From Torreya grandis (lineage: Eukaryota > Streptophyta > Pinopsida > Cupressales > Taxaceae): 64,000 bases of DNA. How positions within the stretch are numbered: the stretch's first letter is position 1; each line of letters opens with the position of its first letter. The notes under the pieces were generated by a model. The model saw nothing but the letters and a program-made list of their open reading frames with translations, ran no database searches and had not been told where the DNA came from. A program made the position numbers and the translations under genes. Positions 34,136-45,507 of this stretch are shown one piece after another. The stretch covers positions 2,703,501-2,767,500 of the forward strand of contig JARHVA010001189.1 in NCBI GenBank assembly GCA_037957365.1, written 5' to 3'.

Positions 34136-34690
34136 AGGATCAACTTTGTAAGAAGATTTGTTCCAAATTTTGCCTCTATGGCCAAGCCCCTTACTATTAT
34201 GCTTAACAAGGGAATCATTTTTAGCTAGACATAGGAAGGAAAAGATAGATTTGAAGCCATCAAATAGGCTATTTCTTAGGCTCTTACCCTAGTCAACCCT
34301 AACTATGAGAAATATTTCATTCTATATGATTTTAGAGGGTAAGGCAACGTCTCAACTATCCTAACCCAGTAGAATAAAAAATAGTTGGAACAACTAATAT
34401 ATTTTTTAGTCAATCCTTGAAGGATTATGAAGAAAAATATAGTTTCCTAGAGTAGTAAGTATATGTTATAATTAAATATTTCAAAAAGTTTAGGCATATG
34501 TTCTCCAATAATAAAATTCATCTGATGGTTAGTCACCAAAGCATTAAAAAGTTCCTGTTGAGACAGTGAATAAATGAAAAAAGAGTAGGATGGATCACAA
34601 AAGTCATGGAATATGATGTGAATATAAAAATTATAAATATTGTAAGAGGAAATGATTATGGAAATAATTGACTTCTAATATTAAGACTAC
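34136..34690 (+). pseudogene. pol: Giant gypsy element RNase H
   Basis: Directly after RT comes INFVRRFVPNFASMAKPLT (the RT-connection region) followed by NYEKYFILYDF and ILTQ, as in plant gypsy RNase H. Later text resembles the 'QHxFxxYFxxHxxxxxS' and 'WMxxxxEYDxxI' parts. Stops are frequent and no open piece exceeds 60 codons. Confidence 0.65.
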
Positions 34691-34870
34691 TAAAGTATTA
34701 TTTGATGTAGTATATGCTCAAACTACATCCTAACCAACCAATCCACCTCTAATCAACAACGGGATCTATGACATGACTATCTTCCTATAAACTGGTGAGT
34801 ACTCATATGATTTCCAATAATCCAAGAAAAAGTATTTTAGACTCCAATCCATTATTTATGTTCTTGTTTA

Positions 34871-36030
34871 TTGAATATTGTTTATATACAATATATGAAT
34901 AGAGTCATGCTAAGATGTATCAAGCACAATCAAGTCCCCAAGGTGCTTAAAGAATTTCATGATGGTCCGTTAGGTGGAAAATTCTCTACAAGAACCATGA
35001 TCATCAAAATAATGATAAGGGGATATTATTGGCTTGACATATTCAAAGATGCCCATAAATGGGTAAGTAACTATGAAAAGTGTGCTTAATTCATAGGCAA
35101 GTAAAGATTAGCAACTTTCCTTCTCAGACTAATCCAAGTCGATTAACCATTTTCTCAATGGGGATTAGATTTCATTGGTATGATCAATCCACCATTGAGT
35201 GTAGGCCATAAATGGGTCCTTATAGAAACTAACTATTTAAAAAGGTGGAATGAAGTTACACTGAAAGATGCCACACAGACATATATCCTAGAATTCATAG
35301 ATGACATAGTCACGAGGTTTGGTGTTCCTTATACCATTATATCAGTTAATGCTAAATCTATTGTGGGCACTCAAGTGAGTGAATGGGATGTAAATCATAA
35401 TGTATACCTAAGTAATTCTTCCAATTATTACTTGTAGGGTAATGGTTTGGTCTAATCTACCAAATAAAACATCATAAGGCTTATCAAAAGGAAAATGGAG
35501 GACAACTAAAGGACATGGCACACAAACCTAAAATCAACACTGTGGGCTGATAGGATCAGTCCCAAGTGAGCCATTGACAATTATCCATTCATGTTGGTAT
35601 ATGGAAGGAAATCTAGAGTCATGTTATAAATTGAGTTACCATATCTATAACTAAATCATCAATTGGATTTGATTGATAATGATGAAAGTATAATATGATT
35701 GGCAGAACTGATGGAACTAAAAGAAGTCATGAACTAGTCAATGAAAGTTTTGAAAGCAAATCAAGCTCAATAAAGAGAAATTTTGATAAAAAAACATCTT
35801 ATAGGAGCTTCAATGAAGGAGAAATGGTTCACAAATGGGAATATATATAGAGCTAAACTAGGCAAGCACACTAAGTTTGATACAATATAGAGTGGTCTAT
35901 ATATTATAACTCAGTGAAAAGGCGATAATGCATTTTAGCTATCCAAGATCGATGGATCATAATTACCTATCCCAATCAATGGGATATACCTCAAATCTTT
36001 ATTTTGAGGTTATAATTCATTTCAAAAAAA
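34871..36030 (+). pseudogene. pol: Giant gypsy element integrase
   Basis: An open piece at 34871-35089 holds the H2C2-type zinc region (FHDGPLGGKFS, RGYYWLDIFKDAH, NYEKCA). The core follows with WGLDFIGMINPPLS, then 35180-35437 with FIDDIVTRFGVPYTIIS, where the second Asp of the triad is decayed (S-V-N-A). Then come IIRLIKRK, LWADR and ELP phrases (35450-35660). The tail at 35900-36000 has the G-D-N-A-F and LPIPINGIYLK pattern of gypsy integrase C-termini. I see no chromodomain. Stops and shifts make it inactive. Confidence 0.8.
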
Positions 36031-36275
36031 TTACATATATTAGGGTTAGTTATGTTTCCAAATAAGTGATTTTGCACAGGTTAACTCATTATGAGTTTTT
36101 ATTTCCTTAGGTTGTTCTAATTTTCCCTATTTTTTTATTATTTAGGAAAATCCTAGTTTTGTTCTTTAGTAGTTACAGTGTGTTAAGCTTAAAATGACTC
36201 CATGCCTAATGAATTAGAAGGCTAATATAAAATAAACTGATTAGTAGGCAATCACCTTGTAGAGGTCACCAAAAA
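36031..36275 (+). other. 3' untranslated part of giant gypsy element
   Basis: About 240 bases between the integrase end and the right LTR, AT-rich. A polypurine tract is not clear. The last bases are 'gaggtcaccaaaaa'. There is no room for a second, shorter LTR here, which supports 36276 as the LTR start. Confidence 0.45.
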
Positions 36276-37929
36276 TGTTGATATTTTTGTCCAAAAAATG
36301 TCAAAATATCTAGTACCCTAAGGGAGACCCATTAATTTTTTGGAAAAATACATTAGAATAATTGAGGATACTCATTTATCAAAGCCAAATGGAAACTAAA
36401 GATCTAAGTATAATTTACAACTTGAAAACTTGCAAATTGCATCCAGACCTCTGCTTCCCACTAAACACCTTGCCAATAGAAATTGGATATTGGAATGCAA
36501 TTTGTAAATTTCAAACTTGTAATTGTTTCCCAACCTTTGCTTCTTGTAAAATGCATAACCATACAAAATTGGAATGCCACTCACAATTTACAACTTACAA
36601 AGTTAAAAATTATAAATGAAGTTTTGCTTTCCATCAAACATATACCCTACAAAAACCAGAGATTAGAATGCAATTTAAAACTTAAAAACTTGAGAATTGC
36701 TTCCCAACCTCCATTTCCCATGCATAAATCCAACCAAAAACTATAACTTTAGTTTCAAATTATAACTTGAGTTCCACTTCTCATCAACTACCCTTCTTAT
36801 AAAATCCAAAACCCCAATTGCAAATTGCAACTTGAAAGGTTGTGAATTGCACCTTGAGTTCTACCTTCCCATTTTCATAGAACCAAGTCATCCTATATAA
36901 TACAGAGGTCAAAGTACAAATTAAAAATATAAAAAATTACAAAGTTGCTCTTAGACTCTAGATTTATGAACAACCACCAACTTTGGAGTATTTATTGAAG
37001 AAGTTATATATAAATATAATTAAGGTTAATCAAATTCATTGTTAATTTGTGAAAATCAAGATTGGAGCTCTATGACATTAATAGAGACTTTGATCCATGC
37101 ATTTAACCCTACAATCCATGTAATTGAGCCACATTACCATGTATTCAAGCCATGAACCTTGAGCCATGATGCCATTGATCCCACTGTATGGTATTCTGAT
37201 TAACTTCCTATGTTTTTGAGATATATTTTTTCTCATTCAAGCTTGATTTAGACATTTTTGATTTATTGCACTCTATTAAGTGGATCTAATTGCAATTTAG
37301 GTTTTTTTCCTTATTTAAAGCATTGATAGGGTTTTTAATTATCTTTGTGATGTCACAAAGGGGTCATCTAGCTATGTTATTTCTTGTGAAATAATTTCCC
37401 TCCATTTTCTCCACCATTAGAAAGTATAGGGTTTTGATCAAAACCAATCAAATATTCCAAGATTCCCTACATAGTCCCCATAGAATTTTCACGTACATGA
37501 AAACAATTCAAAAAACTCATGTTATTTACCACCTATATTTACAACCCCATATCTCTATGAACTTTTTTAATGTACTAAGTAATTCCAAAACCCACTAGAT
37601 TTTTCATTGGATATTACATGTATGTTTTGAAACCACTATTTCCACTTGAAATAACAACCCCAATATTTGTCAAATATTTCACCTATATTTTGCACCCTCA
37701 AAACCCACTAACTCTATAGTTGGTTCCCCCTTAGTAGATTTTACAAAATCCATGCATAGAAAATAGATGAAGTTCAAATCCAAGGGACCTGATGTCCCAC
37801 TCATCTTGGAATCCAACACAAATGTGATAAAAAACATAGACCTAGGTCACATTGACCTAGGTGGTTTATAGACTAGAGTAAATGCTAAATTCAAAAATAA
37901 CTAGGTTCAAAGCATTAATGACTGTGGAC

Positions 37930-40900
37930 TGACCTAAGTAGTAGCCTTCCCCCTGTCAGTGCAGAGCCTTGAGCTAGTGCTCACATTGATAAAGAACTAT
38001 GATTATAAAAAGAGAGAAGTACTAAATGATAAAGGAGAAATAATTATGAATGTGGATCCAAAATTTATAGACTCAATGTTCTTGATACCTGAATATTAGA
38101 TTTACCTTGATATAACTCCTAAGTCATTAATGAAATTATACCAAGACAACAACACTGGATGTTAAAGGGTAATGAATAAGCAATGACTAAAGGTCTTTAG
38201 TACTACATCCACAAGATTTCCCAAAACATTATCAAGAATGGATTTTAAGGTTGAAGTGGGTGATCTAATCATACTACTACATAGAATCATTAGGAACCTT
38301 GATAAAAATAACTTCCAAGACTATATTTACCAATACATATAGGCAATCCACCAAAACAAGTAGTACATCCACTCGGCATAGTTGATAAGTGACTCCATCC
38401 ACAAGCAGTTGATGGAAGTCTATAATATAGAGAAGTTATATATGAATTATTATCTAGTCTACATATTATCCAAGGAGAGAGCCTTCTTAAGATTAAATAC
38501 AATAGCTAACCAAGCAAACAAGGTTTTAAATTATTACCCTGACCTCACTTTTGAGGTACGTAGGTAACACTTTAGAAGAGTAAATGATGCATTCATCTAC
38601 TACATCATAGTCATATTTGATAAATCATTTAAGAAGAAGAGATTCTTTGATGCTGATACTTTGGAGATAATAAATAGGGGATCCTTTTTCATTCAATTCC
38701 CCACATACTCATACATCAGAGTAGGGGGATTAAATGGTTGTCCTTACACCCTCCTAAGGTATGTAAGTGATAAATGGGATTTAATGGAACTTGTGATTAA
38801 AATCATGGATACTCATAAGTAATTATCAAGTAAACACAAGGTGGGAATGCATTTCCACATTAGTATAGAGAGGTATACATGCCCTTCCTTATTCAAAGCT
38901 AAGTGTGTAGATGCTGAAATGACTCAGATGACATTGAGGTCTCTAGAAGCAAGGCCATTATATGATATAAATGGTAACATCACTAGTGCATTAGGGATCT
39001 AAACATATTTCCATGTCCCCTACTATGAATACTATTATGAGGACTTGAAAGATGAGAAATAATTAAGACTAAAAGAATATTTTAAGATGACTCTAGATCA
39101 TATCAAGGCTTTTAACATGGCACCAATCCATGAGGACTTGGTATATGATGAATCCATAGTAGACAAGGTCTAATATGATGATAAGATCTATGCTCAACCC
39201 CTTTAAGTATTAAGGTGGTCCATTCCTAAGTCTTTATCATTAATGGATAGAACCACCAACATAATAAATAGAACAATCAACCAGATCAGAAGTAAAGGGG
39301 TCAAAGTGACCAAGGAAACATTGAGAATTAGTGAGAAGCTATGAGATCTCAAGGAGAAGGGAGTACCACCATCAAAATAAGGTTCTAGTAGTATAAAACT
39401 CCTAGAATAGGTTGGTAGGCCAATGATTTCCCATAAGAGAAAACAAAATTCAAAGGACAAGAGAGGAAAATCAAGTAGCCATGGAGCAATAGTGGATTAG
39501 CCAATAGTGATTTCATCTAAATATATAATTGATATTGAAACATGTATAGTTTCTACTCTTATCTTGGTCATAGTATATACTCTTATCTCTATTATAGTCC
39601 CTCATCCTATCTTCATCATTCCATTAGATTTAACACCTCCTCTTATCTCCACTCCACCTTCACCTCAAGTGATTTCCCCCTCTATTTCCACTAGTTCACC
39701 TATGTTAATAAGTCTATTATTGATAGTTCAATCAATTCAGTTAGACACTCAAGTCTCACTTCCACTCTCCTATTCTAAAATTGTTCCCTCTTCCATGATT
39801 TCACTCCCTCCTTATATGATTATTTCCATCTCATCTCTAATTACCACTTCTACCCCGCTAATCACTAATACTATGTAATAGTAAATAGCCATAGATTCAA
39901 TCATCTTGAATATAATCCTATCAACCATATTAACCCTTGAGATAATTACTATTTAATTTTCATCTCTTATCACCTTTCCCTTTTCATCAACCCTGAGTGT
40001 CCCCACAACTTTGATTAATTGATTCATGGCTGTAGATTCCATACTCCCATAGGTTCTCCTTTTTTAACTCTTTATGTCTAATTATCCATTGGTGTTAATT
40101 CCATATCCTACACCCCCAATAGGCACATCCATTTCCACTACACCACTTTCTTCCATTTACACAATAACCCTAAGCCCAAGAAAGGAGGTAGAGATGAAGC
40201 AAGTCATTGATACAAATGTGGCCACTCATCCCAAATATGGGGAAGAGGTTGCAAAGACATATTCTAAACACTCAATGAATATATTAGTAAAGGATACAAC
40301 ACTCATCACCATGACTAATAGTGTAATAACTTTAACTGTAGATTCATAATTGGTAGTGCCTAGGTAATAGGATGTTACTCCTAGTTGGCTAGTATAGATA
40401 GTGGGGAATAAATAGAAATATATGTTGTCCTAAAAAAAACTTGATTTTGGCCTCACAAATGCATTTAATAAATCTAAGATAGCTTATAAAACCATATCAA
40501 TAATATTATATGATTCAATAGGGGAGAAGCATGTAGAGATTGTAGTCCCCCCACTAGATAAATAGAAAGAAGATCTAGTGGTGGGGGATTACTAGATATC
40601 AAAGGTTCACCTTGGTCATCCTATAAGGGAGGGATTGAAACATGATGTTTAATACAAAATTAACTCTCTTTTTGAGAAAAGGGATAATTACAAGGTCACT
40701 AAGGATGAATTAAATAATAAAGTTGAACAATTGATGACTGCATTAAAGAAGTTCATTAATCCTACTACCTAACCAACACAATCTATTAGCTAGATCTTAT
40801 ACCAAGAAACACTTGATGTAGTATTAGATATTGGTAGAATGGGAAGGGATACAAATGACTGAGTAGAAGAGCTCATCTCAAATGGAAATAGAGTTATTGA

Positions 40901-41170
40901 ATTAGTAATGGACCACAATAAAACTTTGAAAGAGAGATGGGCAAATTTGAGAGAGTAAATAAGCAAGTATTATGAATCGATAGAAATATTAAACCTTTTG
41001 TATTCAAAGTTGATAGCTATGGACATAATTGAAAATGATATCCTCATGTTAGAAAAGATACTAAAAAATGATGTAATGTAAGATGAATTGGACATAGAAG
41101 CTTAGTTCAAAATACGAATACTCATAGAGAGTATCAATAAAGATAAGGCTACACATGAGAAGGCCATATA
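37930..41170 (+). pseudogene. Reading frame of unknown function inside right LTR (main part)
   Basis: The counterpart of 18600-21600. Landmarks: EKLYMNYYLVYILS (near 38430), GSFFIQFPTYSYI (38679-38717, identical in the left copy), CPYTLLRYVSDKW, KHKVGMHF, RPLYDINGNIT, MDRTTNIINR (39240-39280). A Ser/Thr/Pro/Ile-rich linker follows, part of which is open as 123 codons at 39507-39878. Differences from the left copy often keep the protein sense, but stops are scattered through both. The family is not recognised. The C-terminal part is split off by the insertion at 41177-43805 and resumes at 43823. Confidence 0.55.
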
Positions 41171-41176
41171 TATGTT
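41160..41176. repeat. 17-bp target-site duplication, left
   Basis: 'aaggccatatatatgtt', repeated exactly at 43806-43822. The uninterrupted left LTR has one version of this site near 27514. A duplication this long suits target-primed (LINE) insertion. Confidence 0.8.
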
Positions 41177-41840
41177 TTAGATTGAGGTAAAAATAGGTTT
41201 TGAAGGGGCCCCAAAACCTTGTAATAGAGAGCAAAAAAAAGAACGTCTAAGCCCACAGGCAATGCCTAAAAAACACTATAATGAGGTAAGATTTGATGCA
41301 AAAATAGGTTTTAAATGGACCTGAAACCAATAGAGACACATTTGGTCAAAACCCAGAAACAAAAATCTGGTAGCACAACAAACAAAAAATAACAAAAGGA
41401 GAACAAAGATCAGTACCAGTTTCTAAACCAACAAGAAGGACCAAATTATTCATCCAGTTAGATCAAGTTTGGCTTCTTTTCCTTTCAGCAGTTTCCTGGG
41501 TGGTATCCTCTAGCAAAGCTCCTTTTTGTGTAACTTTCTTTCTGGAACTTTGCCTTGTCCTTTTACTGGGACCCTCTAATTGGCTCGTTTACCAATATTG
41601 ATAGTAGCTGCACAAATGTTGGAGTTACTTCCTCCATTTTCTTTTTGTTGTCCTTTATTAGTTCCCAAAGGTTGTTTTCAAAGCTTTGAGGAATGGATCT
41701 CGCTTAATTGATGTTGTTTACTTTGTTCCAAGCAGCATTAAGAGAATCTTCCAAATTTTCTGCTTTTCTCTTGAGATCAATGATCTCCCTACACAACCAG
41801 GAATCAAATTGAGAAGAAGACTCAGCTTTACAGTTAACCC

Positions 41841-41884
41841 ATCAAGTAAAATAATACATTGGATCAAATGGGGAATGAGACTCA
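41841..41884 (+). repeat. Patch copied from flanking LTR (1)
   Basis: 44 bases identical to 43981-44024, in the same orientation, inside the insertion. The left LTR version of this site (near 27695) differs at several bases, so the source is the right LTR itself. Confidence 0.85.
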
Positions 41885-42960
41885 TAGAAATTTCCTTTTC
41901 ATTCTTAGAAGTTGGGTCCTCACCAGGATGGACAAAATCATCCTCCAACAAGTTTTCCTCTGTCTCTTCTGTTCTGATAGGAATCCTCCTCTGACTTTAT
42001 CTTTTTCAATTTCCTCAGATCCTTCTTTCAAAGAGTTGGTGTCCCAGCTCTCAGTTCCTTCTTCTTCCTCCAGTTTTTCCTCCTCGGGTTCTTCAATTCT
42101 CTCCCGACCCCTTTCTTCTTCTACGTTCTATTTATACTCTTAATTTTGGCTTACATTTTCATTCTTTTTATTTCCTGGCAACTTATGGGATACTTAACCA
42201 GTGCCCTATTCTTGCAATATTGCAGGCCTTCATGAAGAATATCCTTTTTTCTATGAGCATGTTTTGAGTAGCGAAGATAGAAAGGAAAAGACAAGCTAAT
42301 ATGCCTAGTGGTTGAGGAAGAAAAAGATGCACTAACCGCTAGGATGAAGTAATACAGCTTAGGACATATCCCTTTAATCTGGTCCAGCTCTTCATTTTTG
42401 ACCAGCTTCTGTTTTGGGAACTTACAAAAGGCCTCATTCGAAATTGGAAAATTTGAGTCCATCCATTGGCAACCCTGTAACCTCAGCAAGAAAATCCTCA
42501 GTTAAATTTACAGTTATACCATAGGTGACCCTGTTTCAGACCAATTTTTGAAGAAGGCCATTGATATGTTATGGAGTCTTTCCATGTAGCTCGTATTACA
42601 GAATTCTCCAGACTTGATGTCTCCATTCTAGCTCTTGGGCTCCTATTACGGGGTTCTCCCTTCCTTTCACATATACTCATTGCAATTACTATGGATATTA
42701 CCCTAGATCAAGTTTTACAGCTCTTCTCCCTCTTGAGACCTTACTCTTTAATAAAGTTCCTTTCCCCGTGCTGCCACTCCTCCTACTCATTTGTACCTTC
42801 TTTCACTTTTGGCATCGAGAAGAATGATCGCCCTTAAATCCACATTCCTTTCTAAGGTTTCATCCCACCTCACTTTTTGACCTTCCCGAACATAGTTAGC
42901 AAGCCAATCTGCAACACCATTGGCTTCAGTAGGTGTGGGTGATTTTTATACAAATTTATT

Positions 42961-43059
42961 GTAAATTTAACTTTTAATTTTTTAACAAAACTGATTTGCT
43001 TAATAACAAAAGCACATATTGTAAATTAAATATCTAGTTTTGTCTTTAAAATTAGGTGG
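42961..43059 (+). repeat. Patch copied from flanking LTR (2)
   Basis: Matches 44376-44471, nearly identical over the first 84 bases and then with a small gap. It has the same orientation and the same order as patch 1. It interrupts the LINE-like coding text between the zf-RVT and RNase H parts. Confidence 0.85.
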
Positions 43060-43805
43060 ACTAATCCAAGACTTGATCTGGGGTTAATAGTTACCAAGAA
43101 TGAAAAGTCCTCAGGGGATTATCCACATTGAATTACAGCTTAGATTTTTTTGAAGAAAAATTTTCCTTTAGAGCTAATGATGTTCTGTCCTACCACCCAT
43201 CCAAGCTCTTTGTTTCTAAAAATCCATATTCCCCACCATGGGGAAGAGTATTATAAGAAGAGAACTTCAATTCTTTTACCAGCTTTTGAGAGAAAGTTCA
43301 ACATTTTTTTGGTGAATCCATGTAATGCCCCACACCTCCTTAGCAGTGAAGGATAGATGATCTCTATCTTCAAGGTCTCTCTTACACAGAATACACCTGT
43401 TTATTGATTCTGTGTTTCTGTAAAGTCAAAATTTTGTTTTGGAGAAGGGTCCAGAAGAAGAACTTGATTTTTGAGCCCCTTAATCCATGTCCATAATGAT
43501 TTTCTCTTCCCTTGGATGAAAATGGAAAGACTTTAAACTATCCACTTGGCTCTTGATACCAAACAATTTTATCTTCTTGATTAGGATATAGAGATATACA
43601 TTTAGGGATAATTGAATCCTTGAGATCTTGATCATTCAGTGAGGACCCAAGTGTTGTTCTGCCAGTATTGATTAACCGTTATGTTGTTTACATCTTTCTA
43701 TAACATCTTTATCTTGGATTTCTTCTGTAAGGGTTTACCTCTTAACCAAATATCTTCCCAGAATTTCACCTTTTTACCATTACCTACTTTTGAACTTCCT
43801 TCTTC

Positions 43806-43822
43806 AAGGCCATATATATGTT
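43806..43822. repeat. 17-bp target-site duplication, right
   Basis: An exact copy of 41160-41176; the LTR sequence resumes immediately after it. Confidence 0.8.
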
Positions 43823-44195
43823 ATATGACATTTAATATTTGATATCTAAATATCATGTAAGAAATAGGTAACCAAAACTAGATCCTTTTAGCTCAAGAAG
43901 TTCAAGATAAGTTTAAAGGAATGGTCGAAGGAGAGTCAGCATGAGACACAACATTTAGCTTGATCTCCATCCACCATTTTATCAAGTAAAATAATACATT
44001 GGATCAAATGGGGAATGAGACTCAAGAATAAAGGGCTACATAAAGGGAACTCTCTGACATAATTTCAAAATGTGAAATAAACCACCTATACTCTTTTGGT
44101 CCCAATGAAGATCACATTTGAGATATCTTCAAGTGTTTTGATTCATATATTAAAAAGACATAGGCAAATAAGGACAAAGAGTCTTCATAGGTTTT
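43823..44195 (+). pseudogene. Reading frame of unknown function inside right LTR, C-terminal part
   Basis: Aligned with 27530-27900 of the left copy, including the D-x-I-F-K-C-F-D and K-D-K-E-S-S phrases near 44110-44185 and the following stop. Beyond it the LTR is non-coding to 45507, rich in 'attgtaaatt' phrases. Confidence 0.45.
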
Positions 44196-45507
44196 GGTTG
44201 TAGATTAATTCTTTCTATCAAAATCATTCTATATATTATTTACTTATTGTTATAAATATTGTAAAGTTATAGATTGTAAATTGCAACTATCATTTTTACA
44301 GCTCTTTTTGAGAAAGGGCCACTTGTAATTTGCATGTTCTTTTTTGATAGGTTGAAATTTTTAAAAAGAAAACTTGTAAATTAAACTTTTAATTTTTTAA
44401 CAAAACTGATTTGCTTAATAACAAAAGCACATATTGTAAATTACATATCTAGTTTTGTCAAAATTAGGTGACTTAAAAGTTGTAAAAGTCCCAATTAAAA
44501 ATTATAGTTAGGTTTTGGAAAAATAGCCTAAGTTTTCTAAAAATTATCCATTATTATAAAATTTAGTTTCACTTTGGTGCCTCATTGCATGGATAAACTA
44601 CAACAGGTTAACTAAAGAAGACAAAGGCATTTCATGAAGAATCTCAAGTTTCCTCCACACTTCCAATTGTTTTGACCATGCCTAATAGTTGCATGCTCTT
44701 TTTCCCACTTATTTACCTTGACAAGGATGTCATTACATCTAAATATAATGCCCCCTTTATATGAAGTTTGCATATTTTACATGCTCTTTACCTGGGTGTG
44801 AAGTTTTTGTTAACTACATCTCTTTCAAGATAAATTATTGTATAAATATGGATACTATGGCATAGCCCATTTATATTTTTGATTTTAGAGAGATTATTTT
44901 ACATTTTGAATAAGTTACCTACATTTTTAACCTAGAGAATGATAATATATTGAAGATTTATCTTTCTTATCTATGTTGTCTTTATGTATGCAAGGTTATT
45001 TATCAAATTTGTAGATGTTATTCTTATTTCAGTCATAATATTTCATTTTTATTCTTTACCCTTTTAAAAGATTATTTGATTAAAAATAAAGAATTTTATC
45101 CCTTGTATGAGAAAATACCCAATATTACATTTGGTTTGACATTTTCATGAGTTTGTGATCTAATAAATTTCAGTATATTTATTGTTTTTTTGTGTTCATT
45201 CAAAGCAAGCATTAAAATACACTAAAAATATTTTGTTAAATCACCATTTATAGTTTTTTAATTTCATTTCTAAAACTCTTTTCTCCCATCAAACCTTAGT
45301 TTAGAAGTAAGATCACTAAGAAGTGGAATTTCCACATGAGCTAGTAGTTTATCATTTGCACCAAATTTAATGAAAAGAAGCTGGCCTTCTCTAGAGGTTC
45401 ACCTTAATTTACCAAGGTCCTAAAGCTTTGAGGTGATCCCATTGTATCATTAGATTTTTGAATAGTGAGTTACAACATCAAGACAAGTGCAAAATCTATG
45501 TGATAAT

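Larger units (their letters stand above)
41177..43805 (-). mobile_element. LINE-like chimeric insertion, minus strand
   Basis: 2629 bp, richer in GC than its surroundings and absent from the left LTR. On the minus strand 43790-43750 gives GNGKKVKFWEDIWLRG, and 43480-43340 gives RCILCKRDLEDRDHL, the zf-RVT region at the C-terminal end of plant L1-type ORF2. 42930-42885 gives EANGVADWLANYV, like the end of a LINE RNase H. RT itself is absent, so it is 5'-truncated. Beyond 42840 (toward 41200) lies a different protein-like part, LTEDFLAEVTGLPMDG and open pieces 42489-42151 and 41951-41718, which I do not recognise. Two patches copied from the flanking LTR are embedded (41841-41884, 42961-43059). 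No clear poly(A) is left at 41177. Confidence 0.6.
36276..45507 (+). mobile_element. Right giant terminal repeat (3' LTR) of Ty3/gypsy element
   Basis: It starts 'tgttgatatttttg' and ends 'gtgataata' (AACA decayed to AATA). Removing the 2.6-kb insertion and one copy of its target duplication leaves about 6586 bp, against 5590 + 991 bp for the left copy. After 45507 the match to the left copy stops, exactly where the left copy runs into the element interior. Bases 36464-37454 are unique to this copy and are rich in 'aatttgcaacttg' phrases, also seen near its 3' end. Confidence 0.7.

Noticed and set aside
41718..42837. Plus-strand frames (41686, 41859, 42571) as genes
   Set aside because: Leu/Ser-rich shadows of minus-strand coding text; no domain on the plus strand.
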